Notes: a model not told the origin generated them from the sequence alone. Counted from the stretch's first letter, positions 49,280 through 58,555 are shown. The stretch is 64,000 nt of DNA from Chloroflexota bacterium (GCA_018606645.1 JAGVRI010000004.1:62001-126000); one strand, 5' to 3'. A program made the numbers and translations.

Positions 49280-51490
49280 ATGGGCACTCTCAATCCCAAT
49301 ATCCCTTCTGAGGAGCTGACGAAAGCCCTGAATCAGGCGGCAGCGATCATGCGCGGGTTCCGGCAGCAGGTGCTCATGCCGGAGCATCTGTTGTTGGCTT
49401 TCCTGGACAATCCAGCGTACGCTGCCCATCAGTTCCTGGTACGATTTGCCAATGAGCGTGGCTTCAAGTTGGAGCAACTGACTCGCGCCGTCGAAGACCA
49501 GGTCCGGGTACGACGTGCGGCCGACGTGGATTTCGATTTTGAGGCCCAAGATGGAACGCGCATCCCTTTGAGCAGCGAGATGCTGGTGGTACTGGATGAA
49601 GGCCGGGCCATCGCCCGCGCTCGAGATGAGATCTGGGTTGGCACGGAGGATGCCCTGGCGGCGATGAGTCAGTCGGGAGTTTCGACCGCCGGATTGCTCC
49701 AACAGCGGGGCATTACCCCGCGAGCGTTGAGTTCCCTGCTCGCCGATTCCGCTCTGGCCCGGCAGACGACGGTTCGGGACCTGGTCGCCTTGGCCCGGGA
49801 TGGACAACTTCAGCCAGTCTACGTTCGGCAGGAATTGCTTCGTGATCTGTTGAATTTGCTCAATCTGGCTCACGACCGCCACGTGATCCTGGTCGGTGTG
49901 CCTGGGGTCGGACGACGGTCATTAGTCCACAGTCTGGCTCTTCTGATTGCGGAAGGGAAGGGCCCCGCGTCCTTGCAGAGCGTGGTGGAGATTGCCGAAC
50001 CGGCCCTGTTGGCCGATGCGTCCCGGGCCGTACAGGCCGGGTTGCGCAAAGCCGTGCAGGGGGTTCTATTTGTGCCCAATCTGCATCGGTTCTTTGGCAC
50101 GGCTCTCCAGGTCGAATTTCCCAAAGCCCAGACCGACCTACTGCGTGCCTTCCTGGAAGAAAAAGCCGTGGTGATTGGGACCACGACAGAGACCGATTAC
50201 CAGACCCGGGTGATATCCCACTCTGCGGTAGTCGAGCACAGTCATCTACTCAGAGTTCCGGAGACCAATCCGGATGAAACGGTCGCAATCCTGCGCATCC
50301 ACCGGCCGTATCTGGAAGCGGATTATGAGCTTGGCATTGCCGATGAGGCCCTTCCAGTGACCGTTTCCCTGGCCAAACGCTACCTCGCCGATGCCGTGTT
50401 GCCGGCCAGCGCCCTGCAATTGCTCCACCGGGCGTGTGCTCTCGTGCGCATGGGCGCTCAATCTCACCTTGCTCCGCTGCAAGGCCCGAGTCCAGCCACT
50501 CATCCCCAACTCGATGTCGATGATGTCACCCTGGCGGCCAGCCTGATGACCGGCATCCCGGTGGCCAAGCTGGGAGCCGATGAGCGGACCCGCTATGCCC
50601 GCATGGTTGAGCACCTGCACCAGCGCATCATCGGCCAGGAGGAAGCCGTCCTGGCGGTCAGTCGCGCTGTGAAAACCGCCCGCGTTGGTCTGAAGGATCC
50701 GAATCGGCCGATTGGTTCGTTCCTCTTCCTGGGGCCTACCGGTGTGGGCAAGACCGAATTGGCCAAGGCACTGGCCGAGTTTCTGTTTGGCGACGAAGAG
50801 GCCACGGTCACCCTGGACATGAGCGAATATCAACAAGAGCATACCGTGAGCCGGCTCATCGGCGCCCCACCGGGATATGTCGGCTATGAAAGTGGAGGGC
50901 AGCTCACCGAAGCCGTCCGGTCGAAACCCTACACGGTGGTCCTCCTGGACGAGATCGAAAAGGCCCACCCGCGCGTCCTGGACATCCTCCTTCAGGTTAT
51001 GGAGGAAGGGCGTTTGACCGATGGGCAGGGCCGCGTCGCCAGTTTCCGGGAGACGGTGATCATCATGACCAGCAACCTGGGGTCCGAGTACCTGGTGGAG
51101 CCGACGCTCACCGATCAGGCCCGGGAGTTGGTGATGCACAAGGTCAGGACCACCTTTCGCCCCGAGTTCCTGAACCGCCTGGACGAGATCATCCTCTTCC
51201 ATCCCCTCTCTCCGGAGCAATTGCGGCTGATCCTGGGGCTGATGCTCAAGAAGGAAGCCCGCCTGTTAGAGGCCCAAGGCCTGACGCTGCAGGTGAGCGA
51301 TGCCGCCTGCTCCTGGATGCTGGCCCAGAACGACCATCCGGAATGGGGGGCTCGGCCCCTGCGACGGATCATCAACCGCTACCTGCGTGAACCTCTGGCG
51401 GACTATTTGCTCCGCGTCGATCCCAAGCCCGGAACCGTCATCCGGGTGGATGCAGGAGAGCAAGGCCTGGTCTTCCATGACACGCACTGA
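49280..51490 (+). CDS. ClpB/ClpC-like AAA+ ATPase with degenerate first nucleotide-binding domain
   Basis: 736 residues. Two Clp-N repeats (ALNQAAAIMRGFRQQVLMPE; LSSEMLVVLDEGRAIARARD) bind substrates or adaptors. NBD1 (~190-400) keeps the fold but not the chemistry: Walker A is GVPGVGRRS (Lys to Arg, ~204), Walker B is GVLFVPNLH (no DE, ~260), and the ERRF arginine-finger region reads VEHSHLL. NBD2 is intact: GPTGVGKTELAKALAEFLFG (~483), VVLLDEIEKAHP (~552), APPGYVGYESGG pore loop, FRPEFLNRLDEIILF. No long middle coiled coil is seen. The start codon is uncertain; ATG 49280 has only a weak GGGGG upstream. It overlaps the flavoprotein gene by 14 bp. Confidence 0.9.
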   Translation: MGTLNPNIPSEELTKALNQAAAIMRGFRQQVLMPEHLLLAFLDNPAYAAHQFLVRFANERGFKLEQLTRAVEDQVRVRRAADVDFDFEAQDGTRIPLSSEMLVVLDEGRAIARARDEIWVGTEDALAAMSQSGVSTAGLLQQRGITPRALSSLLADSALARQTTVRDLVALARDGQLQPVYVRQELLRDLLNLLNLAHDRHVILVGVPGVGRRSLVHSLALLIAEGKGPASLQSVVEIAEPALLADASRAVQAGLRKAVQGVLFVPNLHRFFGTALQVEFPKAQTDLLRAFLEEKAVVIGTTTETDYQTRVISHSAVVEHSHLLRVPETNPDETVAILRIHRPYLEADYELGIADEALPVTVSLAKRYLADAVLPASALQLLHRACALVRMGAQSHLAPLQGPSPATHPQLDVDDVTLAASLMTGIPVAKLGADERTRYARMVEHLHQRIIGQEEAVLAVSRAVKTARVGLKDPNRPIGSFLFLGPTGVGKTELAKALAEFLFGDEEATVTLDMSEYQQEHTVSRLIGAPPGYVGYESGGQLTEAVRSKPYTVVLLDEIEKAHPRVLDILLQVMEEGRLTDGQGRVASFRETVIIMTSNLGSEYLVEPTLTDQARELVMHKVRTTFRPEFLNRLDEIILFHPLSPEQLRLILGLMLKKEARLLEAQGLTLQVSDAACSWMLAQNDHPEWGARPLRRIINRYLREPLADYLLRVDPKPGTVIRVDAGEQGLVFHDTH

Positions 51491-52664
51491 TTGGGACGCC
51501 ATTGTCGTCGGTGCGGGACCCGGAGGGGCGGCGGCTGCGTATGATCTGCGGCAGGCTGGACTTCGAATATTGGTGGTGGAGCAAGCCCGACTGCCCCGGT
51601 ACAAGGCCTGTGGTGGGGCCATCCCCAAGACGACTCTGGAGCAATTCCCGTTTCGATTCGACTCTGTGATCCGCTCCGCACCCACCGAGGTTCGGTTTAC
51701 ATTTCCCAACCTGCCTCCGATGGACATGGCTCTGCCTGACCAGCCGGTGGTTATGGTCATGCGTGACGAATTTGATCTCTTTCTGATCCGTCATGCCGAC
51801 GTCGAGGTTTGGGACGATTGTCCGGTGACGGAGGTCCGCGAAGCCGATGACCGCGTGTGGGTCACGGCCGGGGAGCGCACGATCACCGCCCGCTATCTCA
51901 TTGGTGCCGACGGGGCGACCTCATCGGTGGCCCGGAGTCTAGGCCTGCGCCGGGGGCGGCGGTTTGGAGGCAGTCTAGAAGCCGAGGTTCCGTTGACTGA
52001 CGCAAGTCTCCGCGCTGAGTATGGGAGCCGGGCCCTTTTTTCGTTAGGGATCGTCCCCTGGGGGTACCTCTGGGTCTTTCCCAAGGGAGATTTCCTGTCG
52101 ATAGGCGTCGGGCAGTTCCGTCCCAACCGCCTGGACCTGCGCTCCGTATTGCATCACGAGATGGACCGCCTGGGCATTGAACTCGACGGAATTGCGGTCC
52201 GAGGACATCCGCTCCCATGCTACCAGGCTCCGCCCTGGCCGGTGTGGCGCATTCAGCCGCCGGAAAAGCTCTCCACCCGGCGCTGCATATTGGTCGGGGA
52301 TGCGGCGGGGTTGGTCGACCCGTTCCTGGGCGAGGGGATTCGGCATGCCATAACCAGCGGCCGACTGGCCGCGTCCGCCATCCTTCAGGACAACCTGTCT
52401 GATTATGAATTACACATCTGGCGTACGATCGGCCATAGTCTTGCCACCGCCGGGTTGCTGGCCGGCTTTTTCTACCGTTTCCAGAAGCTGAGTTATCGCC
52501 TGGGCGTGTGCAACCCGGCGACGATCCGCCAGTTCGTGCAGGTGTTGACCGGTCGATTCAGCTATCAGGGCAGTGGTCGGCGGCTTTTGACGGCTACGAT
52601 CGCCTGGCTGTTTACCAGATCCAAGATATGGCGCGGCAGCCCCGAAGCCGTCTGGCCCTCCTGA
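51477..52664 (+). CDS. geranylgeranyl-reductase-family FAD-dependent oxidoreductase
   Basis: 395 residues, PHBH-like flavoprotein fold. The dinucleotide motif VVGAGPGGAAAAYDL is at residues ~9-23, the family cysteine motif KACGGAIPKTTL near 42, the second FAD contact YLIGADGATSSVAR near 140, and the ribityl contact GDAAGLVDPFLGEGI near 274. Members hydrogenate isoprenoid chains of lipids, chlorophylls or quinones, or carry out related reductions. The C-terminal helices may bind the membrane. The start lies inside the clp gene (14-bp overlap), so translation is coupled. The prenyl substrate in this organism is unknown. Confidence 0.92.
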   Translation: MTRTDWDAIVVGAGPGGAAAAYDLRQAGLRILVVEQARLPRYKACGGAIPKTTLEQFPFRFDSVIRSAPTEVRFTFPNLPPMDMALPDQPVVMVMRDEFDLFLIRHADVEVWDDCPVTEVREADDRVWVTAGERTITARYLIGADGATSSVARSLGLRRGRRFGGSLEAEVPLTDASLRAEYGSRALFSLGIVPWGYLWVFPKGDFLSIGVGQFRPNRLDLRSVLHHEMDRLGIELDGIAVRGHPLPCYQAPPWPVWRIQPPEKLSTRRCILVGDAAGLVDPFLGEGIRHAITSGRLAASAILQDNLSDYELHIWRTIGHSLATAGLLAGFFYRFQKLSYRLGVCNPATIRQFVQVLTGRFSYQGSGRRLLTATIAWLFTRSKIWRGSPEAVWPS

Positions 52665-52702
52665 TCCGACGTAAATATCCATAGAACGGGAGAGAACGAA
52701 CG

Positions 52703-53062
52703 ATGATCCAGGTACGGGATTTCTACGGAGTGGAAGCTCAACCGGCCGTTGATGGGGTGACATGGCGTCTGGTGATTGGCCCAGACCAAGGCGCTCCTCA
52801 TTTCAATTTGCGTGTGTTTGAGGTCCAACCGGGTTACGCCACCCCGTATCATAGCCACTGGTGGGAACATGAGATCTTTGTCCTATCGGGCAAGGGGGTG
52901 ATCCGGACGGAGCAGGGAGATCTCCCCGTCCGCTATGGCAGCACCGTGTTTATACCGGGTGGGGAGATGCACCAATTGCAGAATACTGGAGATGAGCTGC
53001 TGCGCTTCATTTGTCTGGTGCCTCAGGATTGGCTGCAAAATGTGAAACAGACCGGTTGCTGA
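52703..53062 (+). CDS. single-domain cupin protein
   Basis: 119 residues with one cupin barrel. Motif 1 is PYHSHWWEHEIFVLSGKGVI (the H-x-H...E metal ligands) and motif 2 is GSTVFIPGGEMHQLQN (G-x5-P-x-G-x2-H). The residues form a complete mononuclear metal site. Small cupins range from isomerases to dioxygenases and regulators, so no reaction is assigned. GGGAGAG precedes the ATG at suitable distance. It is third in the clp-flavoprotein operon and its stop overlaps the likely NTPase start. Confidence 0.9.
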   Translation: MIQVRDFYGVEAQPAVDGVTWRLVIGPDQGAPHFNLRVFEVQPGYATPYHSHWWEHEIFVLSGKGVIRTEQGDLPVRYGSTVFIPGGEMHQLQNTGDELLRFICLVPQDWLQNVKQTGC

Positions 53063-53658
53063 GCAGGCCGCGCATCGGCCTGCTCACCGGGCCGGTTGGG
53101 GTGGGCAAGACAACCATTGCTCAACGGGTGGTTGACCTGGCCCGGCAACGGGGCCTTGTCTGCGGGGGAGTACTAGCCCCAGCCATCACAGACCATCGCG
53201 GCCAGAAGATCGGCGTGTGCGGCATCGACCTGCGCACCGGTGAGCGCCGTACCCTGGCGCGGACGGATCGCGACCTGGGAGGTCCCGCCGTCGGTCTCTA
53301 TTCGTTCGATGGGGAGGCGCTGGCCTGGACAGTTCGGGTAGTAGAGCAGGCGCTGGATCCCTGTACTACACCTCCCTGTGACCTCGTGATCGTGGATGAA
53401 ATCGGCAAACTCGAACTCTGGCAAGGCGTCGGGCTCGCTCCCATTTTGTCCCATCTCTCCACGCTGAGGCGACCTTGGGTGCTGGTCCTGGTCCGCGATT
53501 TCCTGCTGGCCGAGTTGCAGACCAGGCTGGGGCCCGCAGAACGGCTGGTGTTTTGGGCAAGCAAAGAAAACCGCGAGGAGATGCCGACCCGGATCGTGGA
53601 CACCCTCTGGCCGCCACACCCGGAAGCAGAACGGACTAGGGGGGCACTCGGCCTCTGA
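53056..53658 (+). CDS. THEP1-like nucleoside-triphosphatase (DUF265)
   Basis: About 200 residues. The P-loop RIGLLTGPVGVGKTTIAQRV is at the N-terminus, followed by GGVLAPAI, IGVCGIDLRTGERRTLA and the Walker B LVIVDEIGKLEL, all features of the THEP1/NTPase family. These enzymes hydrolyse NTPs slowly in vitro; a role in nucleotide or RNA metabolism is unproven. No ATG is available. The TTG at 53056 overlapping the cupin stop is the most economical start; another TTG at 53011 would add 15 residues. It is the last gene of this operon. Confidence 0.88.
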   Translation: MLSRPRIGLLTGPVGVGKTTIAQRVVDLARQRGLVCGGVLAPAITDHRGQKIGVCGIDLRTGERRTLARTDRDLGGPAVGLYSFDGEALAWTVRVVEQALDPCTTPPCDLVIVDEIGKLELWQGVGLAPILSHLSTLRRPWVLVLVRDFLLAELQTRLGPAERLVFWASKENREEMPTRIVDTLWPPHPEAERTRGALGL

Positions 53659-53741
53659 CCACCTTGCTCAACGCCTGGCGGATCATCCCTTTCGACGGCA
53701 CCCTGGAAAAGCGGCCATCCTCCAGCCGGCAATCTAACCAC

Positions 53742-53770
53742 TTGCCGCTGGGTGTGGGCCATGCTATAAT
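53742..53770 (+). promoter_or_regulatory. promoter of the two-gene GT-C operon
   Basis: TTGCCG (53742-53747), 17-bp spacer, TATAAT (53765-53770). Transcription would start near 53777, so the GTG at 53777 is unlikely to be the initiator; GGAGG at 53786-53790 instead serves the TTG at 53798. Confidence 0.78.
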
Positions 53771-53797
53771 CGTGACGTGGATGCTGGAGGCAGGACT

Positions 53798-56035
53798 TTG
53801 GCTCAACGGATAGCCCGTGTTCCGGTCAGTCTGTGGGTCATCATGCTCACATTGCCGGCGCTGTTCCCGTTGATGAACCAAGGCTTTTTCGAGTCCCACG
53901 ATGGCCTCTTTCATCTCTATCGCCTTGCGGCGCTTGACGGCGCGGTACGGGCTGGCGTCTTCTACCCCCGTTGGTTTCCCGAGTTCGCCTTTGGCTATGG
54001 CCACCCGGTGCTCAACTTTTACGGTCCGTTAAGCTACTACTGGGGGCTTCCTTTCACTCTCCTGGGGTTCGATGCGGTGGCGGCCATGAAGCTTGTTCTG
54101 GCTACTGGCCTGATCGCCTCGGCCTTGGGAATGTACCGCTTCGCTCGTCTGCATCTGACAAAAAGGGCAGCTCTTGTTGCGGCGGTGGTCTATGTCTACC
54201 TGCCCTACCACCTGATCGACCTGTATATCCGAGGTGCCGTCGCTGAATTCCTGGCGTTTGTTTGGTTCCCCGTTGGGCTGTGGACTTTTCATCACCTGGT
54301 GGTAGAACCGGGGAAACACGCGGTGTTCTGGTTGGCAGGGGCTTCTCTTTCTCTGGTTGCGCTGGGTATCACCCACAGTCTGTCGGCGCTGATCTTTGGT
54401 CCCGTCCTGGCTGGCTATCTGTTGCTTTTGCTTGGCCGACGAGGGAACAGGCGGGCAGTAGGTCGCCTGGCTATTGCGTTCCTTCTGACCGTGCTCCTCA
54501 GTGCGTTCTACTGGTTGCCGGTGGCAGTTGAGTCCCGGTATGTCGGTCTGGGCCACGGGGTCTCCCAAGGGTACCAGGATCATCTCTTGTCCTTGGCTCA
54601 GGTGATCTCGGCCAGCCTGCTCTACGATTATTCCCTGGATCCTGCTGTCCCAATCGCCTTTCCATTGGGCTGGATCCAGGTTGCATTCCTGGTGACTGCA
54701 TCGTTTATGCTTGGATCTCGTCCACACCGTCCATCCATCTTGTTCTTCCTCGTTGTCGCTCTTTGTTCCATTTTCATGCTCACCACCCTCTCGTTGCCGG
54801 TCTGGAGGCTTTTTGAACCCGCACTCGCCTTTCTTCAATACCCCTGGCGCTTTCAGGCGATCACCGCTCTTGCCACGGCCTTTCTGGCCGGCGCTCTTGT
54901 GACCGGATTGCCGCGCCCTGCCCGTCGCGGTCATGATCTCCTGATCGGTCTTATCCTGGTTGCGACCGGGATCTGGGCCATGGGGTCGCTGTCGATGCGG
55001 TGGTTCGTCCCCGATCTGTCCCTCCAGGGGATGTGGCACATGGATCGAAGTCTCGGCCAGATCGGCGCCACCTGGACAGGTGAATACCTGCCTGTCTGGG
55101 TGCAGGAGCAACGATGGGCGATTTCCCATCCCCTGCCTCAGTCATCGGCTGGAACCGACACTGAGTCGCCCGCCATCGCTCAAGGCTCTTTGCGGCTGAC
55201 CGGGGTCGGCTACACCCGTTATGAGTTCACCTTGAGCGCTGAGCAAAGGGTGACTCTGACCCTGCATCAGTTCTATTATCCTGGTTGGGAGGCGGAATGG
55301 CAGGGGGAATCCGTTCCCGCCCGGCCCAGAGGGGTCCTGGGATTGGCCACCTTTGATCTTGCTCCGGGAAGTGGTGCGCTGATCGTCCGGCTGAGGCTCA
55401 CCCCCTCGCAACGGTGGGGCACGATCCTCTCGCTGATTGCCTTTCTGGCCCTGGGCGTGGCATGTACCCGGGAGTGGAAACGGATGCGAATTGTCCATCG
55501 GGCGATACAAGGGGCGAAATGGATGGGAATCGCCACGATCGCCAGTTGCCTGTTTCTTCCGGCAGCCATCCTCCTGAGCCATCTCATCCAACCCAACGGC
55601 CATGTGCAAGTCGCGACACCAGTGAGCGCGAATCTGCAGGACGTGGTGGAGCTACAAGCTTTTTCCATCAAGGAAACCCGGTACCGACCGGGCGATACGG
55701 TGGAAGTCACCCTGTATTGGTTAGCTCTCCAGGAGTTAGATCAGGATTACAAGACTTTCATCCACCTCACCGATGCGGAGGTGACACGCCAACCGACGCA
55801 GCATGACGACGACCCGGGCGGGAACTATAGCCCGACCACTCGCTGGCTGCGCGGTGAACTCGTGCCCGACACCCACTACCTGGTCTTACCCGAATCCTTG
55901 CCTCCGGGTCGCTACAACCTGTGGGCCGACATGTATGAATACCCGAGCGTTCGCAACTTGCCTGTCCTCTCGGCGGATGCTCCAACCGATGGCAAGCGGG
56001 TCCTCCTCACTCAGATCCGGGTTCTTGCCCCATGA
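53798..56035 (+). CDS. GT-C-type membrane protein (6-pyruvoyl-tetrahydropterin-synthase-related membrane family) with C-terminal beta domain
   Basis: About 745 residues. Roughly ten helices occupy residues 10-430. The extracytoplasmic loop after helix 1 has NQGFFESHDGLFHLYRLAAL, where the D...H pattern corresponds to the catalytic acidic motif of GT-C enzymes, followed by FYPRWFPEFAFGYGHPVLNF and GPLSYYWGLP, typical of this poorly characterised family. Residues ~611-745 form a beta-rich domain (FSIKETRYRPGDTVEVTLYW; SLPPGRYNLWADMYEYP) homologous to domains in the genes at 32052 and 56032. The TTG start was chosen from the promoter and GGAGG positions. It overlaps the next gene by 4 bp (ATGA). 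Confidence 0.82.
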   Translation: MAQRIARVPVSLWVIMLTLPALFPLMNQGFFESHDGLFHLYRLAALDGAVRAGVFYPRWFPEFAFGYGHPVLNFYGPLSYYWGLPFTLLGFDAVAAMKLVLATGLIASALGMYRFARLHLTKRAALVAAVVYVYLPYHLIDLYIRGAVAEFLAFVWFPVGLWTFHHLVVEPGKHAVFWLAGASLSLVALGITHSLSALIFGPVLAGYLLLLLGRRGNRRAVGRLAIAFLLTVLLSAFYWLPVAVESRYVGLGHGVSQGYQDHLLSLAQVISASLLYDYSLDPAVPIAFPLGWIQVAFLVTASFMLGSRPHRPSILFFLVVALCSIFMLTTLSLPVWRLFEPALAFLQYPWRFQAITALATAFLAGALVTGLPRPARRGHDLLIGLILVATGIWAMGSLSMRWFVPDLSLQGMWHMDRSLGQIGATWTGEYLPVWVQEQRWAISHPLPQSSAGTDTESPAIAQGSLRLTGVGYTRYEFTLSAEQRVTLTLHQFYYPGWEAEWQGESVPARPRGVLGLATFDLAPGSGALIVRLRLTPSQRWGTILSLIAFLALGVACTREWKRMRIVHRAIQGAKWMGIATIASCLFLPAAILLSHLIQPNGHVQVATPVSANLQDVVELQAFSIKETRYRPGDTVEVTLYWLALQELDQDYKTFIHLTDAEVTRQPTQHDDDPGGNYSPTTRWLRGELVPDTHYLVLPESLPPGRYNLWADMYEYPSVRNLPVLSADAPTDGKRVLLTQIRVLAP

Positions 56036-57843
56036 AGCCTCATCGAATCCGAGTCCGCCTGCCGTTGGCTATCATCTTGTCTGCGTTTACTGCATTGGCT
56101 ATCTGGTATAGCCTGACCATTCCCCTCGGTGAGGCACCGGATGAGGTGCCACATTTTACCTACGTTCGGTATCTGGCCCAACATGGTCATCTTCCTACCA
56201 CAACCGAAGAGCATGAAGCTTTCCAGCCTCCCTTGTACTATCTAATCGGTGCGGCAGCGACTTTTTGGATTCAGGAGGCACCCGAGGCACCGTTTGCCGT
56301 TTGTGCCAATGCGTATTACGATGCCTATGATCCCCGCGCCCCGAAGAACCTGCTCCTCCACACAGCGCAGGAGCAGTGGCCGTTCCGTGGCTGGGTGCTG
56401 GCCTGGCGCCTGGTTCGGCTGTGGTCCATTGTCCTGGGGGTCGTCACCGTTTGGGCGATTGATCGGCTGGGCAAGGTTCTCTTCCCCGCCGATCCCCTCA
56501 TTCCTCTGGTGATGGCTTCGCTGGCTGCGTTCACCCCTCAGTTTATTTTCCTGTCAGCCGTGGCGAACAATGACAACATGGCCATTTGTCTCTCGGCTCT
56601 GTGTCTATGGCAGGCGGTCGCACTCCTTCACCAGACCAATCCCGCGTCGCTGTGGAGGCGCAGCGCCCGGTTGGGAGTGCTGTTGGGGTTGGGGATGTTG
56701 AGCAAGGCCAGTTTGTTCGCTCTGGTGCCCGTCGTTGGATTGGCGATCGTGCTGGCGAGCCTCAGGGATAAGCCAACCGCCAACCGCCGTCTTGTACATA
56801 TTGGCGTACTCATGGCAGGACGACTATTGTTGGCGTTTGGCCTGGCCCTCCTTGTTTGTGGATGGTACTATTTCAGGAACTGGCGCTTGTATGGCGATCC
56901 GCTGGGCTGGTCGTTCCTGCTGCAGATCAACGCTCTCCGCCAGGGACCGCTCACCGGGGAGGTGATGGCCTGGTTGTTCCGGGGGGTGTTCCGATCCTTC
57001 TGGTTAGGCTGGATCGGGATTCAATTCCAGTCCGCCATCTACTGGCTGATCGCTGTTGCCTGTTTGATCGGATTGGCGGGCTTTGTCGCCTGGCTGGTCC
57101 ACGGCCGGGGTACCTTGGCCCGATCTGCCGGCTGGTCCCTGCTCCTGCTGGGGTTGCATGCGGCGATCACGGTGGGGTCTCTGGTGCAGTGGACGGCAAC
57201 GGTGCTGGGAACCGATCAGGGACGGCTCATCTATCCGATCCTGCCCACCGTGATGGTCGTCCTGGTGGCTGGCTGGTCATGGTGGGCCAGGGGTCGGGCG
57301 CGGACTTCAGTCTTGGGAGGGCCGGTTCTGGGGATGCTGGTTTTGGCGGTGATGACCCCTATCTTCTATATTGCTCCGGTTCACGCTCCGGCGCCGCGGG
57401 CCACCAACGCGGAGCTGGCAAGCGCCATCCCCCTCCAGGTGGATTGGGAAGACGTGCGGCTCCTGGGCTACCGGCTGGAAGGGAACCCGGTGCGGCCCGG
57501 TGAACGGTTGGTTCTGCATCTATACTGGCAGGGACTGCGGCCTATCTCCCACAACCTGCTGGCTTTGATCCAGCTTGTGGACGAAAACGGTCGCTTCTTG
57601 ATGTACCGCGATGGATCGCCCACTGCTGGCCGGGACACCACCGACCGATGGACGCCGGGGATACCACTGGCCTCGGAGCATCTGTTGCCGATCCCGCAAG
57701 ATGGCCGGCCCGGTACGTACCGGCTCACCATCAGCCTTCATCCTTGTGGAGAGCAACGTTGGCTGCCGGCTACCGGTCCAGACGGCGTGTGGATCGGGGA
57801 TTCCTTTACCTTGCCGGAGGCGATCCAGGTCATCGAGCGTTGA
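56032..57843 (+). CDS. GT-C-type membrane protein with C-terminal beta domain
   Basis: 603 residues, with ten to twelve predicted helices. After helix 1 the loop reads IPLGEAPDEVPHFTYVRYLA, with the acidic EAPDE...H motif usual for DUF2142/PMT-like glycosyltransferases, then EHEAFQPPLYYLIGAAATFW and FLSAVANNDNMAICLSALCL. Residues ~469-603 are the same beta-rich module as in the upstream gene (RLEGNPVRPGERLVLHLYWQ; DGRPGTYRLTISLHPCGEQR). It is translationally coupled to the preceding gene. A glycosyl-transfer role outside the membrane is inferred from family architecture; donor and acceptor are unknown. It converges with the DUF72 gene, ends overlapping by 14 bp. Confidence 0.82.
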   Translation: MKPHRIRVRLPLAIILSAFTALAIWYSLTIPLGEAPDEVPHFTYVRYLAQHGHLPTTTEEHEAFQPPLYYLIGAAATFWIQEAPEAPFAVCANAYYDAYDPRAPKNLLLHTAQEQWPFRGWVLAWRLVRLWSIVLGVVTVWAIDRLGKVLFPADPLIPLVMASLAAFTPQFIFLSAVANNDNMAICLSALCLWQAVALLHQTNPASLWRRSARLGVLLGLGMLSKASLFALVPVVGLAIVLASLRDKPTANRRLVHIGVLMAGRLLLAFGLALLVCGWYYFRNWRLYGDPLGWSFLLQINALRQGPLTGEVMAWLFRGVFRSFWLGWIGIQFQSAIYWLIAVACLIGLAGFVAWLVHGRGTLARSAGWSLLLLGLHAAITVGSLVQWTATVLGTDQGRLIYPILPTVMVVLVAGWSWWARGRARTSVLGGPVLGMLVLAVMTPIFYIAPVHAPAPRATNAELASAIPLQVDWEDVRLLGYRLEGNPVRPGERLVLHLYWQGLRPISHNLLALIQLVDENGRFLMYRDGSPTAGRDTTDRWTPGIPLASEHLLPIPQDGRPGTYRLTISLHPCGEQRWLPATGPDGVWIGDSFTLPEAIQVIER

Positions 57844-58555
57844 GAATTTCCACCAGGGCGAATGCGTTCTCTATGGCCGCGCCGCTGGCCGTGTTGTTCA
57901 AAATACACCACGTCTCGGCCGTATGGGATGCCAGGACCAGTTTCTGGGCCAGGATGTTCAGATAGTCCACCGAGTAGGCCGAGTGATAGAGGCGCGGCGA
58001 CCCGTGGAGCCGGTAGTAAATCAGCCCTGACCATCCGCCCGGTTCGGCCCCCGCCGGGACAGGGGCTGGATCGGCGGCCACTCGCGCGATCTGATAGCCC
58101 AGCAAGAGCGCTTCGGCGTCCGGAGTGTACCAGCTTGGATGCCGGGGTTCACAGACCACACTTCCTGGAAAGCGTTCCCGCAGCGCGGAAAAGAAAGCGG
58201 CAGCTATCCGGACATCAAAAGCCAAACTGGGCGGCAACTGCACCAACAACGGGCCGAGTTTGCTTCCCAACGCTTGAGCGCCTTCCAGAAACGGATCGAG
58301 CAACTCCGGTTCGAGGAGCCTGCCGATATGAGTGATCTGCCTGGGCACTTTGACGGCAAAGCGGAACGATTCGGGCACGGTGGCGGCCCACCGTTCGTAG
58401 GAGGCCGGACGGTGCAATCGGTAGAACGACGAATTGATCTCGACCGCCGACAAGCGGGAGGCATACCGTTGCAGATGACTCCCCACGGCAGGAAATCGCT
58501 CAGCGTGGGCCTTGGGAATTGTCCAACCCGCACAACCCACGAGAATCTCCGGCAT
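57830..58555 (-). CDS. DUF72 (YecE-like) protein
   Basis: 241 residues with a TIM-barrel-like fold. It starts ILVGCAGWTIPKAHAERFPA and continues LSAVEINSSFYRLHRPASYE, FRFAVKVPRQITH, LGPLLVQLPPSLAFD and VVCEPRHPSWYT, then YYRLHGSPRLYHSAYS, all DUF72 hallmarks. The function is unknown despite wide distribution; the conserved E, H, R and Y line a putative active site similar to that of sugar-phosphate isomerase folds. It is preceded by a short gap after the secreted protein gene and may be co-transcribed with it. Confidence 0.94.
   Translation of the reverse strand: MPEILVGCAGWTIPKAHAERFPAVGSHLQRYASRLSAVEINSSFYRLHRPASYERWAATVPESFRFAVKVPRQITHIGRLLEPELLDPFLEGAQALGSKLGPLLVQLPPSLAFDVRIAAAFFSALRERFPGSVVCEPRHPSWYTPDAEALLLGYQIARVAADPAPVPAGAEPGGWSGLIYYRLHGSPRLYHSAYSVDYLNILAQKLVLASHTAETWCILNNTASGAAIENAFALVEILNAR

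Noticed and set aside
49066..49299. N-terminal extension of the MFS frame
   Set aside because: It runs across the divergent promoters and into the clp leader; membrane helices begin only after the ATG at 49065 or 49035.
54029..55129. Minus-strand 366-codon open frame opposite a GT-C gene
   Set aside because: Shadow frame with no domain signature; the plus-strand membrane protein is well supported.
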